DNA from: Thermococcus sp.
Lineage (GTDB): Archaea > Methanobacteriota_B > Thermococci > Thermococcales > Thermococcaceae
Length of the DNA: 19,010 nucleotides
NCBI GenBank assembly: GCA_027023165.1
Contig: JALVWX010000245.1
Coordinates: forward strand, 1-19,010
Reading direction: 5' to 3'
Position numbers and translations under genes: made by a program. This document shows, piece after piece, positions 12,500-19,010 of the stretch (positions within the stretch are counted from its first letter, which is position 1; every line of letters begins with the position of its first letter). The notes under the pieces were generated by a model. The model saw only the letters and a program-made list of their open reading frames with translations, was not told the DNA's origin and did no database searches.

Positions 12500-14629
12500 A
12501 TGCAGTGGACTCAGGAAATCGTGTCATCCGCTCCAAACGACGTTGTCGTGGAGAACGTCATCGAACTCCTGAAGAGAATGGGATTTAGGGAGTACGAGAG
12601 GGTTTCGAGCAGGAAGGATTGGGGGATAGATATCGTTGCAATAAGGGACGATCCCATAGCGGGCACCGAGAAGGTTGTCATAGCCGTCCACAGGCGCGGG
12701 CTGGCATCATCAAAGGACGTAAACGTCTTCGCTGGCTTAGTTGAGCGCTACAAAGCGGACAAGGGCATATTAGTGTCACCCGTTGGCTTCACGAAAGACG
12801 CCAAGGTGCTGATATCCCGGGAGTACCGGGGCAGGGTGATCCCCTGGGACGGCGCGAAGCTGGCGTCGCTCTTCAACAACTACTCCATAGAGCCTCCCGA
12901 ATCCCTGCCGGTGAAGGAGAGGAAAGCGAAGGAGGAAGAGAAGCTCAAGCGCTTTGAACTCGACGCTCCCCTGCTGAGGGATTTCTCAAAGGAAGACGTC
13001 ATGAGAAGGGTTACTTCTTTCGTTTCGGCCAAATACCCCATCAAACCCGACGAGATAAAGCTCGAGTCCCTCTCGCTCCAGCTTTCAACGGCTTACATTT
13101 TCTCCTGGTCCCTCGAGGGAGAGGGGAAGGTTGAGAGGGACAAAGCTGTGGTGCTCTCAAAGGAGCGCGTCGTCCTCCGCGCCTCGACCGACGAATCCCT
13201 CAGCGTCCCTGTCAAAAAAGCCCTCCTAAACGACGGCTCGGTCATCGAGGCAACGGACAGGACGATAGAGGTGCCCATTAGCCCGAGTGAGGCGGTGTTT
13301 GTGCTCAAGGAGACCGCCGCGCGGGAATTCGGGATTCCCGAAGGAAAGGTCAGGGTCCATGAGAGGAAGAAGGTTTACATCCCGGTTAGGGCAGAGCTCG
13401 AGGTCTCTGTGGGCCACAACAGGGGAAAGTCCATCGTTGAGCTTGAAAGCGGGAAGGTCGACTTCAGCATAGAACCACTGTCAGACGATTACTTCCGGGA
13501 GAGGATGAACCGCCTCATCGCCGACCAGACTGGAGAGGAACCCGTCGAAATGAACCTGACGCGTGATGGCTGGAAGGTAAAGGTCTCCGGCAGGACGGAG
13601 AGGTTCTCCTTTGAGGCGGTCTTCAACGGCTACACGGGGAAGGCGATGAGCTTTGAGGCCCTTCTGAGCGATGGGGCCGTGGAGGAGCTTATTAAAACCG
13701 CCTACCCTGGAGGGGAGGTGGTGACACTAGAGAAGGGCAAGAAGGTGGCCGTTGCCGACATTCTGCTGGGGGACGGCATCGCCGTGATGCAGATAGACCT
13801 CACGACAGGTAGGTACAAAGAGGTTAGAAGGCTCCCCTCGCCAGCCGGAGCCTTTGAAACCGCAAAGAAGGTCATCGAGGACAACTTTCCGGTCGGGATG
13901 CTCGAGCTTTCCGCCTACAGTGTGGTTGAGCACAAGTACCTTGAGCTGAGGATGGAAAGCAGCGACGGCAGGGCCACTGTGAAAATCGACGGGATCAGCG
14001 GTGACGTCCTGGACTACAGCGCCGAGATAACACCGGATAGGGCCAAGGAGCTGATACTCGAGAGAAACCCCGGCTTAAAGGTTGAAGTGGAAGAGGGGGA
14101 CGAGGAGTACGTCATAACGGCGGAGAACGAGAGGCACGTCATCAGGTTCCGGGTGAGCAGGGACGGCAAGATAATCGAGGAAACCGACCGATTCCTCAGG
14201 AAGGATGTTGCCGAGAAGCTTGCCCTTGAAGAGGCCAGAAAAATAGATGAGGAGGCCGTTCTGAAGGGGATAACCCTGGAGAAGGACTGGATTGTGGAGT
14301 TCGCAGGCAGGGAGAAGACCGGGAGACTCGTCCTGAAGCGCGACACCGGGGAGGTTCTAAGGAAGGACGTTCAGTTCACGGAGATGGCCATAAAGGACGC
14401 CTACCTAGAACACGTGAGGAAGGTCTACGGCGAGGAGAACCCCTCAATTGAGAGGATGACGCTCTACGGGGAAAAGGGCTACGTCCACATAAAGGTCTCT
14501 GGAAAGGAAACGCTCTACTACGCGAGGATAGACCTGAGAACGGGAAAGATAGTCAGTGAGGACACCGCCCCGGCGAAGGGCTTCACGGCGAAATTGAAGC
14601 AGTTCCAGCTCGAGAGCAAGTACAAGTGA
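12500..14629 (+). CDS. Mrr-like restriction-endonuclease-fold protein with C-terminal PepSY-like repeats
   Basis: This is a 709-residue protein from the ATG at 12500, which follows a GGGTGA site; a GTG at 12491 is the alternative. Residues about 10-130 match the Mrr catalytic fold: VVENVIELLKRMGFREYERV, then KDWGIDIVA with Asp44, then KVVIAVHRRG, then KGILVSPVGFTKDAKVLI and VIPWDGAKLASLF. Active Mrr-type enzymes have a Q/E-x-K at the strand that here reads V63-H64-R65, so nuclease activity is doubtful. Residues 160-330 hold two longer alpha/beta modules. From about 330 to the end there are six units of 55-65 residues, each with a beta hairpin of the form (I/V)D-x-x-(T/S)G-(K/R/E/D) (for example QIDLTTGRYKEV, KIDGISGDVLDY, RIDLRTGKIVSE), which is PepSY-like. 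No signal peptide or membrane segment is visible, so it is probably cytoplasmic. The function is unknown. Confidence 0.75.
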   Translation: MQWTQEIVSSAPNDVVVENVIELLKRMGFREYERVSSRKDWGIDIVAIRDDPIAGTEKVVIAVHRRGLASSKDVNVFAGLVERYKADKGILVSPVGFTKDAKVLISREYRGRVIPWDGAKLASLFNNYSIEPPESLPVKERKAKEEEKLKRFELDAPLLRDFSKEDVMRRVTSFVSAKYPIKPDEIKLESLSLQLSTAYIFSWSLEGEGKVERDKAVVLSKERVVLRASTDESLSVPVKKALLNDGSVIEATDRTIEVPISPSEAVFVLKETAAREFGIPEGKVRVHERKKVYIPVRAELEVSVGHNRGKSIVELESGKVDFSIEPLSDDYFRERMNRLIADQTGEEPVEMNLTRDGWKVKVSGRTERFSFEAVFNGYTGKAMSFEALLSDGAVEELIKTAYPGGEVVTLEKGKKVAVADILLGDGIAVMQIDLTTGRYKEVRRLPSPAGAFETAKKVIEDNFPVGMLELSAYSVVEHKYLELRMESSDGRATVKIDGISGDVLDYSAEITPDRAKELILERNPGLKVEVEEGDEEYVITAENERHVIRFRVSRDGKIIEETDRFLRKDVAEKLALEEARKIDEEAVLKGITLEKDWIVEFAGREKTGRLVLKRDTGEVLRKDVQFTEMAIKDAYLEHVRKVYGEENPSIERMTLYGEKGYVHIKVSGKETLYYARIDLRTGKIVSEDTAPAKGFTAKLKQFQLESKYK

Positions 14630-14642
14630 ATGAGAAATGGAA

Positions 14643-15260
14643 TCAAGCCATAAGCATGCTCTCTATCATCCTTATGGCTTCCACTATCTTTTTCTCCGGT
14701 TTGTCGTCGTTCTTGGGTATTTCAAGGTTTATCACGAGCCGCTCTTCCTTCCCCTCGTCGAAGTCGTATATCTCAAGCTCCTCGACCTCGACGTCCTCGA
14801 AGATGCTCTCAAGCTCGGGGCTTATGACCTTCTTGTCGTTGCCGTAGACCTCGACGCGAACCACCTCATCCGTCGTCGATGCCACCACAACTATGCTATA
14901 CTGACCGACTTTCTTGATAAAGCGCAGCGCGTTGCCGTAGCCCTCGACCTCCTCCTTGAAGCCGAGCTGCCTCATCGTCCCCCGTATCGCCTCAGTCTTG
15001 CTCTTTATCCTGTTGAGAATCCTCTCGCGGAGCCTGTAGCTCTCAAGGAGGGCCTTCTTTATACCCTCCCCAGCTTCCTCCACCGGTCCCTCCCAGACGC
15101 CTATGAGCCTTATCCCTGAGGAGGTAGGTCTGAGTTCAATCTTGAGTGAATCAACGTCAAAGTCGCGCAGGTCATCTATCTTAAGCTCGCTAAGGGTGAG
15201 GATATCGAACTCAATTCTCACACTGTTACCAAAGGCCTTGCCCTTAAACTTCACCCTCAT
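14643..15260 (-). CDS. soluble protein of unknown function
   Basis: The product has 205 residues from the ATG at 15260 (a GTG at 15263 is possible). I recognise no family. The N-terminal third is strand-rich (MRVKFKGKAFGNSVRIEFDI, SLKIELRPTSSGIRLIGVWE). The middle, about residues 60-105, is helical and basic (KKALLESYRLRERILNRIKS). The C-terminal part alternates strands and acidic loops and ends in a helix (KKIVEAIRMIESMLMA). There is no signal peptide or membrane segment. TATA-like GTTTTTAAGG at 15288-15297 puts initiation near 15266, so the transcript is leaderless or nearly so. It converges with the Mrr/PepSY-like gene, with 13 bases between stops, and is transcribed alone. Base and codon use look like the neighbours. 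Confidence 0.7.
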   Translation of the reverse strand: MRVKFKGKAFGNSVRIEFDILTLSELKIDDLRDFDVDSLKIELRPTSSGIRLIGVWEGPVEEAGEGIKKALLESYRLRERILNRIKSKTEAIRGTMRQLGFKEEVEGYGNALRFIKKVGQYSIVVVASTTDEVVRVEVYGNDKKVISPELESIFEDVEVEELEIYDFDEGKEERLVINLEIPKNDDKPEKKIVEAIRMIESMLMA

Positions 15261-15328
15261 CACCAGTTGGGGCCTTATGGAGACCCCTTAAAAACCTTCC
15301 CAGGGATGGAGAAAAATGAGGCGGCGCC

Positions 15329-16738
15329 TCAGCGCCTCCTCCTCAAGAGAAGCGGAACCAGGGCGAGGCCGACTATCAAAGCCGGACCGCAGATTCCTCC
15401 GCCACCGCTCTTCTCGCTCACCGTGTACTGGAACTCCACCTTCGTGGGCACCTTTGCCATCATAGCTGAGTAGTCGTTGGTCTTCATGCCGTAGCGGACG
15501 AGAACCTGGCTCCTTATGACTATCTCACGGTCGCTGAGCTTCTCGACGGTCATGGTTACCTTGCTCCCGTTGGCCTCGATGTCTATGTTGTCCGGTATCT
15601 TCGTGAACTTCGCGCCCTCGGGGAGCGTTATCCTCGTCGTTACCGTCTGGTTTATCTCTGCCTGAATGCGGTTGAGACTCTGTATCCCGCCGAGGCCGAG
15701 GGTCGGATCGTAGGTGTAGGTGTAGACGCCGTTGGAGTACTTGGTGTAGTTGGTCAGCACCCAGTTGAGCCTCACGATGAGCGGGCCTGGTGATTTAACG
15801 TTGAGGAGCTTGATGCTCCAGCTCTTTATCCCAATGCCCTGCTCCTGGAAGCTCTTGGCGTAGCTCTGGTATATCGACTGTATAACCTTCTCCTCGCCCT
15901 GATACGCGACCTGCATCTTGAGGTAGTTTATGTAGTCCTGCGGCTCCAAGTACTCCTGGCTCGTGTTCATGACCGTGACGTCGTTGCCCACGGAGATGTT
16001 GTTCTCCACGTTGAGGACCCATTTGGTGTAGTTCCCCTCGCTTCCGGCCCTGCCGGTGTACTGGATTATAAAGGCCCTCGGCGTGCCGTAGATTGCCTGG
16101 ATGTCCGCCATGCTGATGCCCTTGGCAAAGTGGACGCGCGAGTGTATCCTCACCGTGTTCCCTTCAACTGAGGTCTGTACCAAGACGTAGCTGCCGTTTG
16201 ACTCCTTTTTGTAAGAAGGCGGGACCTTCTTTATCTCGGCCCCCTGCGGGAGCTGGATTATGTAGTAGTTGTCGAAGTCGAGGCTCTGGTTGAGCCTCGT
16301 CGGGTCTATGCCCGCCAGATCCGCCGTCCTCAGGAGGTCAAGGCTTATCTCCCAGACATTCCCGTAGGTATAGTAGCGCGCAACGTTGAGGGCCTTCCCG
16401 CTCACGATGCTGATGAGCGGGCCGGTGGTGTTGTAGCCCTCTATCCTGCCCGTGGCGTTCTCGAGGGTTATTCCTTCCTTTGATAGAGCCTGAACCACCT
16501 GCTGGATGAACATCCTGGTGGCGTTCTCCAGGCCCATCTGGACTATGCTCTCCTTCGTATTGTTCAGAAGCTCGGGAGGACCGTAGAACGTCGTGATGAA
16601 CGTGACGTTGGCGGAGCCGTCCCACGAAACTACGTAGTGCTGCTCAAGCTTCTCTGAATAGCCGTTCTCCCCAGCGACAAAGCCGGGGATAAGGCCCAGG
16701 AGAAGGATAGCCATCAAAGCAAACGCAGATTTTCTCAT
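15329..16738 (-). CDS. CGP-CTERM-anchored extracellular glycoprotein
   Basis: From the ATG at 16738 the protein has 469 residues; that start has GGAGGTT seven bases upstream, and TATA-like AGTTAAATA at 16781-16789 predicts a 20-base leader. Residues 1-24 are a signal peptide (MRKSAFALMAILLLGLIPGFVAG). The mature chain is beta-rich with thirteen N-x-S/T sequons, consistent with a glycosylated surface protein. It ends in a Gly-rich linker, Cys450-Gly-Pro, a hydrophobic segment and RRRR, which is the CGP-CTERM sorting signal known from Thermococcales; in that family the Cys is thought to be processed and anchored at the membrane. There are no catalytic motifs. Repeated phrases such as LPQGAEIKKVP and LPEGAKFTKIP (about residues 167 and 388) suggest two related beta domains. 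The role is probably in the cell envelope, but no function can be assigned. Confidence 0.85.
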   Translation of the reverse strand: MRKSAFALMAILLLGLIPGFVAGENGYSEKLEQHYVVSWDGSANVTFITTFYGPPELLNNTKESIVQMGLENATRMFIQQVVQALSKEGITLENATGRIEGYNTTGPLISIVSGKALNVARYYTYGNVWEISLDLLRTADLAGIDPTRLNQSLDFDNYYIIQLPQGAEIKKVPPSYKKESNGSYVLVQTSVEGNTVRIHSRVHFAKGISMADIQAIYGTPRAFIIQYTGRAGSEGNYTKWVLNVENNISVGNDVTVMNTSQEYLEPQDYINYLKMQVAYQGEEKVIQSIYQSYAKSFQEQGIGIKSWSIKLLNVKSPGPLIVRLNWVLTNYTKYSNGVYTYTYDPTLGLGGIQSLNRIQAEINQTVTTRITLPEGAKFTKIPDNIDIEANGSKVTMTVEKLSDREIVIRSQVLVRYGMKTNDYSAMMAKVPTKVEFQYTVSEKSGGGGICGPALIVGLALVPLLLRRRR

Positions 16739-16833
16739 CAAACCAACCTCCAATAGCACTGCTCCTAGATGGATGGAGGGTATTTAACTTTATCCCAAAG
16801 AGAAAAGAGAGAAAACCCTTGGAGACGAAAGAC

Positions 16834-18117
16834 TCAGCCCCTCCACGCGGACTCGTCGAGTTCTCCCTCGCTCTTGGCCACTATCGTCGTTCCCGTGAGG
16901 TCGCCCGTGACGTTAACCATAGTCCTACCCATATCGAGTATCGCGTCGATTCCGAGTATCATAGCGTACGCCAAAGCCACAGGGCTTCCCGACGTTAGGT
17001 CGAGGCCAACACTTTGAAGAACCATTGCGAGCATTATGGCTCCAGCACCGGGAACGCCGGCGGTTCCTATTGATGCTAAGACTGCAGTAAGAACCACCAC
17101 AAGTTGCTGGCTCAGCGTGAGCGGGTGGCCAATCGCGTTGGCGACGAAGAGCACCGTAACACCCTGATAGAGCGCCGTTCCATCCATGTTTATCGTGGCA
17201 CCGAGAGGCAGCGTGAAGGAGAATATTCCCCTGTCAATGCCCATCTCCTCTGCCACGCGCATCGTAACGGGCAGGGTCCCGCTCGAACTCCTCGTGACGA
17301 ACGCCGTAAGCATCGCGTCCTTCGCCTTCCTGAGGAACTTGAGCGGGTCGATTCCGAAGACCTTAAGCAGGACGAAGTAGACGAGGAGTATCTGGAGGGT
17401 GAGGCCGACGTAAACGGCCAAAACGACCTTCGCCAGCGGGCCGATGACCCTAACACCCTGTTCTGCCATAACGTACGCTATGAGCGCGAAGACGCCTATA
17501 GGAGCGTACTGCATGACACCGCCGACGATGAGGTACATGGCCTCGGCCAAACCATCAAAAGCATGGAGAAGGGTCGTTCCAGCTGCTTTAATCCTCTCGT
17601 CCTCCCTGTTTATCAGGTAGGTCAGCGCTACGCCCAGGATTATGGCGAAGAATATTACGGGCAGAACCTCACCCTTGGCAAGGGATGCGAAGGGGTTGGT
17701 CGGCACAATGTTGAGCAACGTCTGAACCAGCGAGGGCGGCGTTGCCTGTATCGCCTTCCCATCACCGTTTCCGAGGCTTACTCCTGCCCCAACGCGGAAG
17801 AGGTTGCCCATGAGCAGGCCGAAGAAAACCGCGAAGGCCGAGGTAAGGAGGTAGTAGACCACTATCTTAACGCCGACCCTTCCGAGCCTCGCCGGGCTTA
17901 TACTTGCCGCACCGACAACGAGAGATGCTAGAACAATCGGCATCACGAGCATCTTCAGCAGTCTGACGAAGAGGTCGCCGAGGGGTTTGATGTAGGTCTT
18001 CACGAAGCCGGCGTAGCCGAGATAGCCCATGGCCAGGCCGAAGACGGCACCGAGTATTAGTCCCCAGAGTATCTTCCACAGGACCGGATAATTGAGGTAT
18101 CTCCTGAGCAGGCCCAT
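16834..18117 (-). CDS. sodium-coupled aspartate symporter, GltPh/GltTk family
   Basis: This 427-residue membrane protein is a very close match to the archaeal aspartate transporters GltPh and GltTk, which import one aspartate with three Na+ by a trimeric elevator mechanism. Diagnostic segments are all intact: [13 protein letters not shown] (hairpin HP1), [19 protein letters not shown] (NMDGT cation motif), [20 protein letters not shown] (hairpin HP2), and [16 protein letters not shown] in TM8. The TM8 residues Asp395, Arg398, Thr399 and Asn402 correspond to the GltPh substrate and sodium ligands Asp394, Arg397, Thr398 and Asn401. The frame extends to 18204, but the start at 18117 ([17 protein letters not shown]) matches the family and has GGAGGTG upstream. 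TATA-like TTTAATAT at 18167-18174 leaves a leader of about 27 bases. It stands alone between the CGP-CTERM and biotin ligase genes on the same strand. Confidence 0.97.
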   Translation of the reverse strand: MGLLRRYLNYPVLWKILWGLILGAVFGLAMGYLGYAGFVKTYIKPLGDLFVRLLKMLVMPIVLASLVVGAASISPARLGRVGVKIVVYYLLTSAFAVFFGLLMGNLFRVGAGVSLGNGDGKAIQATPPSLVQTLLNIVPTNPFASLAKGEVLPVIFFAIILGVALTYLINREDERIKAAGTTLLHAFDGLAEAMYLIVGGVMQYAPIGVFALIAYVMAEQGVRVIGPLAKVVLAVYVGLTLQILLVYFVLLKVFGIDPLKFLRKAKDAMLTAFVTRSSSGTLPVTMRVAEEMGIDRGIFSFTLPLGATINMDGTALYQGVTVLFVANAIGHPLTLSQQLVVVLTAVLASIGTAGVPGAGAIMLAMVLQSVGLDLTSGSPVALAYAMILGIDAILDMGRTMVNVTGDLTGTTIVAKSEGELDESAWRG

Positions 18118-18166
18118 TGAAGCACCTCCTTTTAAGTGACAGCAGTTAAAGCTAAAAATAGCCGTT

Positions 18167-18174
18167 ATATTAAA
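18167..18174 (-). promoter_or_regulatory. TATA box of the aspartate symporter gene
   Basis: Minus-strand AGTTTAATATAAC contains TTTAATAT centred about 53 bases before the ATG at 18117. Initiation is expected near 18144, after the longer in-frame start at 18204, which supports the shorter protein. The box lies just beyond the 3' end of the biotin ligase gene. Confidence 0.6.
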
Positions 18175-18207
18175 CTTCTGCAGGAAATTTTGATGAAATG
18201 ACAAAAA

Positions 18208-18933
18208 CTAACGGAACCTCAGCGAAACGTCGCCGTAGGTTATTCTCCTCAGCCCGGAGGGTGTCTCGAGGAGGAGCGAGCCGTCCTCAAGGATGTCTGC
18301 GGCCCTTCCAACAAGCTCGTCCCCATCTTGAATCACCCAGACGGTTTTCCCGAGGATGAAGGTCTTCTCGCGGACCTTTGCCATCAGCAGGTCGGGCCGC
18401 TCAAGGAAGACCCTGTACCAGCCGCCGAGATGGAAAAGGAGCCTCTCAAGGACTTTATCCAGCGGGACTTTTGTTCCAGTAAGCTCGAACATCGAGGTGG
18501 CGCTTTCCCTCAGCTCTTCTGGAATGGGATTGTTCACGTTGAGGCCGATGCCGAGGACGATGTACTCCCCACCTTTTCCCTCCGTGAGAATCCCCGCTAT
18601 CTTCCTTCCGGAGACCCAGACGTCGTTGGGCCACTTGATTCCGGAGGGGATTCCAAAGTCCGCGAGCGTGTCGACAACAGCGAGGGCACCAACGAAGACG
18701 AGCCTCTGGTCTATCCTGCCGGGTTTCAGGATGACGCTGAGCCAGAGGCCGCCGTCAGGCGACTCCCAGGAACGGCCCTTCCTCCCCTTGCCGGCGGTCT
18801 GGCGTTTCGCAACGACGACGGTTCCCTCTGGGGAGTTCCCGGCGATGCGCTTGGCGTACTCGTTCGTCGAGTCCACCTCGTCGAGTTCGATGATTCTCCA
18901 GTCGATTTTTCTTGTCCAAGGGGCACCTGCCAT
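18208..18933 (-). CDS. birA: biotin-[acetyl-CoA/methylmalonyl-CoA carboxylase] ligase
   Basis: The product has 241 residues from the ATG at 18933, which follows GGTGA by six bases; a GTG at 18942 is the alternative. It makes biotinyl-AMP from biotin and ATP and transfers biotin to a lysine on a carboxyl-carrier protein. The catalytic domain (about residues 15-185) contains DSTNEYAKR, the ATP/biotin loop AGKGRKGRSWESPDGGLWLS (the GRGRxGR motif with Lys at the second residue), KWPNDVWVSGRKIAGILTE and VLGIGLNVNN. A small C-terminal SH3-like domain with WVIQDGDELVGRAADILEDG follows. The N-terminal DNA-binding domain of bacterial repressor-type BirA is absent, so this is an enzyme only, as in Pyrococcus. 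The likely target in this order is a decarboxylase or carboxylase biotin carrier, not in this window. TATA-like CTTTAAG at about 18964-18970 is the likely promoter. Confidence 0.95.
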   Translation of the reverse strand: MAGAPWTRKIDWRIIELDEVDSTNEYAKRIAGNSPEGTVVVAKRQTAGKGRKGRSWESPDGGLWLSVILKPGRIDQRLVFVGALAVVDTLADFGIPSGIKWPNDVWVSGRKIAGILTEGKGGEYIVLGIGLNVNNPIPEELRESATSMFELTGTKVPLDKVLERLLFHLGGWYRVFLERPDLLMAKVREKTFILGKTVWVIQDGDELVGRAADILEDGSLLLETPSGLRRITYGDVSLRFR

Positions 18934-19010
18934 CGTATTCACCGGGGGAATTTGGGCAAGCTCCTTAAAGGCCCTCCGCCCAAAAACCTTAAATCCCCCA
19001 GCGATATATC

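Noticed and set aside
18118..18204. N-terminal extension of the aspartate symporter ([11 protein letters not shown]...)
   Set aside because: It spans the predicted TATA box and initiation site, and GltPh/GltTk proteins begin at the [16 protein letters not shown] sequence at 18117.
18986..19010. Possible plus-strand promoter (CAAAAACCTTAAATCC) or TATA-like GATATATC at the right edge
   Set aside because: The downstream gene lies outside the window, so neither a start codon nor a transcript start can be checked.

Overview
The window looks like chromosomal DNA of a hyperthermophilic archaeon of the order Thermococcales, most likely Thermococcus. The evidence is a near-match to the GltPh/GltTk aspartate transporters, a CGP-CTERM surface protein, an ADP-forming acyl-CoA synthetase pair, purine/GGTGAT-type ribosome binding sites, TATA boxes about 25-27 bases before transcript or ORF starts, and a degenerate Thermococcales glycolytic motif (TGM) at the phosphoglycerate kinase promoter. 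There are no insertion sequences, CRISPR arrays, tRNAs or rRNAs. Genes are tightly packed and mostly in one- or two-gene units.

Layout: 1-1492 (-) is the N-terminal part of an Opp/Dpp-type solute-binding protein that runs off the left edge. 1646-2014 (+) is a small membrane protein. 2015-4218 (-) is an operon for the alpha and beta subunits of an NDP-forming acyl-CoA synthetase. 4322-6276 (-) couples a two-domain MgtE-like cation transporter to a sugar-isomerase-like TIM barrel by an ATGA overlap. Divergent from it, 6410-7586 (+) encodes two overlapping PhoU-like/RCK_C proteins that plausibly regulate the transporter. 7635-9151 (+) holds two paralogous secreted or membrane-anchored proteins of unknown function, each with its own leaderless-type promoter carrying an inverted repeat. 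9152-10262 (-) is a small unknown gene overlapping endonuclease III.

10301-10486 (+) contains no intact gene but reads as a protein-like frame broken by one TAG, probably a gene remnant (alternatively a structured RNA). 10567-11031 (+) is a PadR-family regulator with a 9-base direct repeat at its own promoter. 11116-12348 (-) is phosphoglycerate kinase. 12500-14629 (+) is a large unusual fusion of a degenerate Mrr-like nuclease domain with repeated PepSY-like modules. 14643-15260 (-) is a conserved-looking unknown. 15329-16738 (-) is a CGP-CTERM surface glycoprotein. 16834-18117 (-) is the aspartate:sodium symporter. 18208-18933 (-) is a biotin-protein ligase.

Functionally this is a mixed housekeeping region: uptake (peptides or oligosaccharides, aspartate, divalent cations), peptide-fermentation energy conservation (acyl-CoA synthetase), gluconeogenesis (Pgk), DNA repair (Nth) and cofactor attachment (BirA). 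The less ordinary parts are the Mrr/PepSY fusion, the MgtE-PhoU/RCK_C module, the duplicated leaderless exported proteins with promoter inverted repeats, the broken frame upstream of padR, and two convergent gene pairs whose stop codons abut as a palindrome. All identifications come from reading sequence and remembered family motifs; no database search was run.
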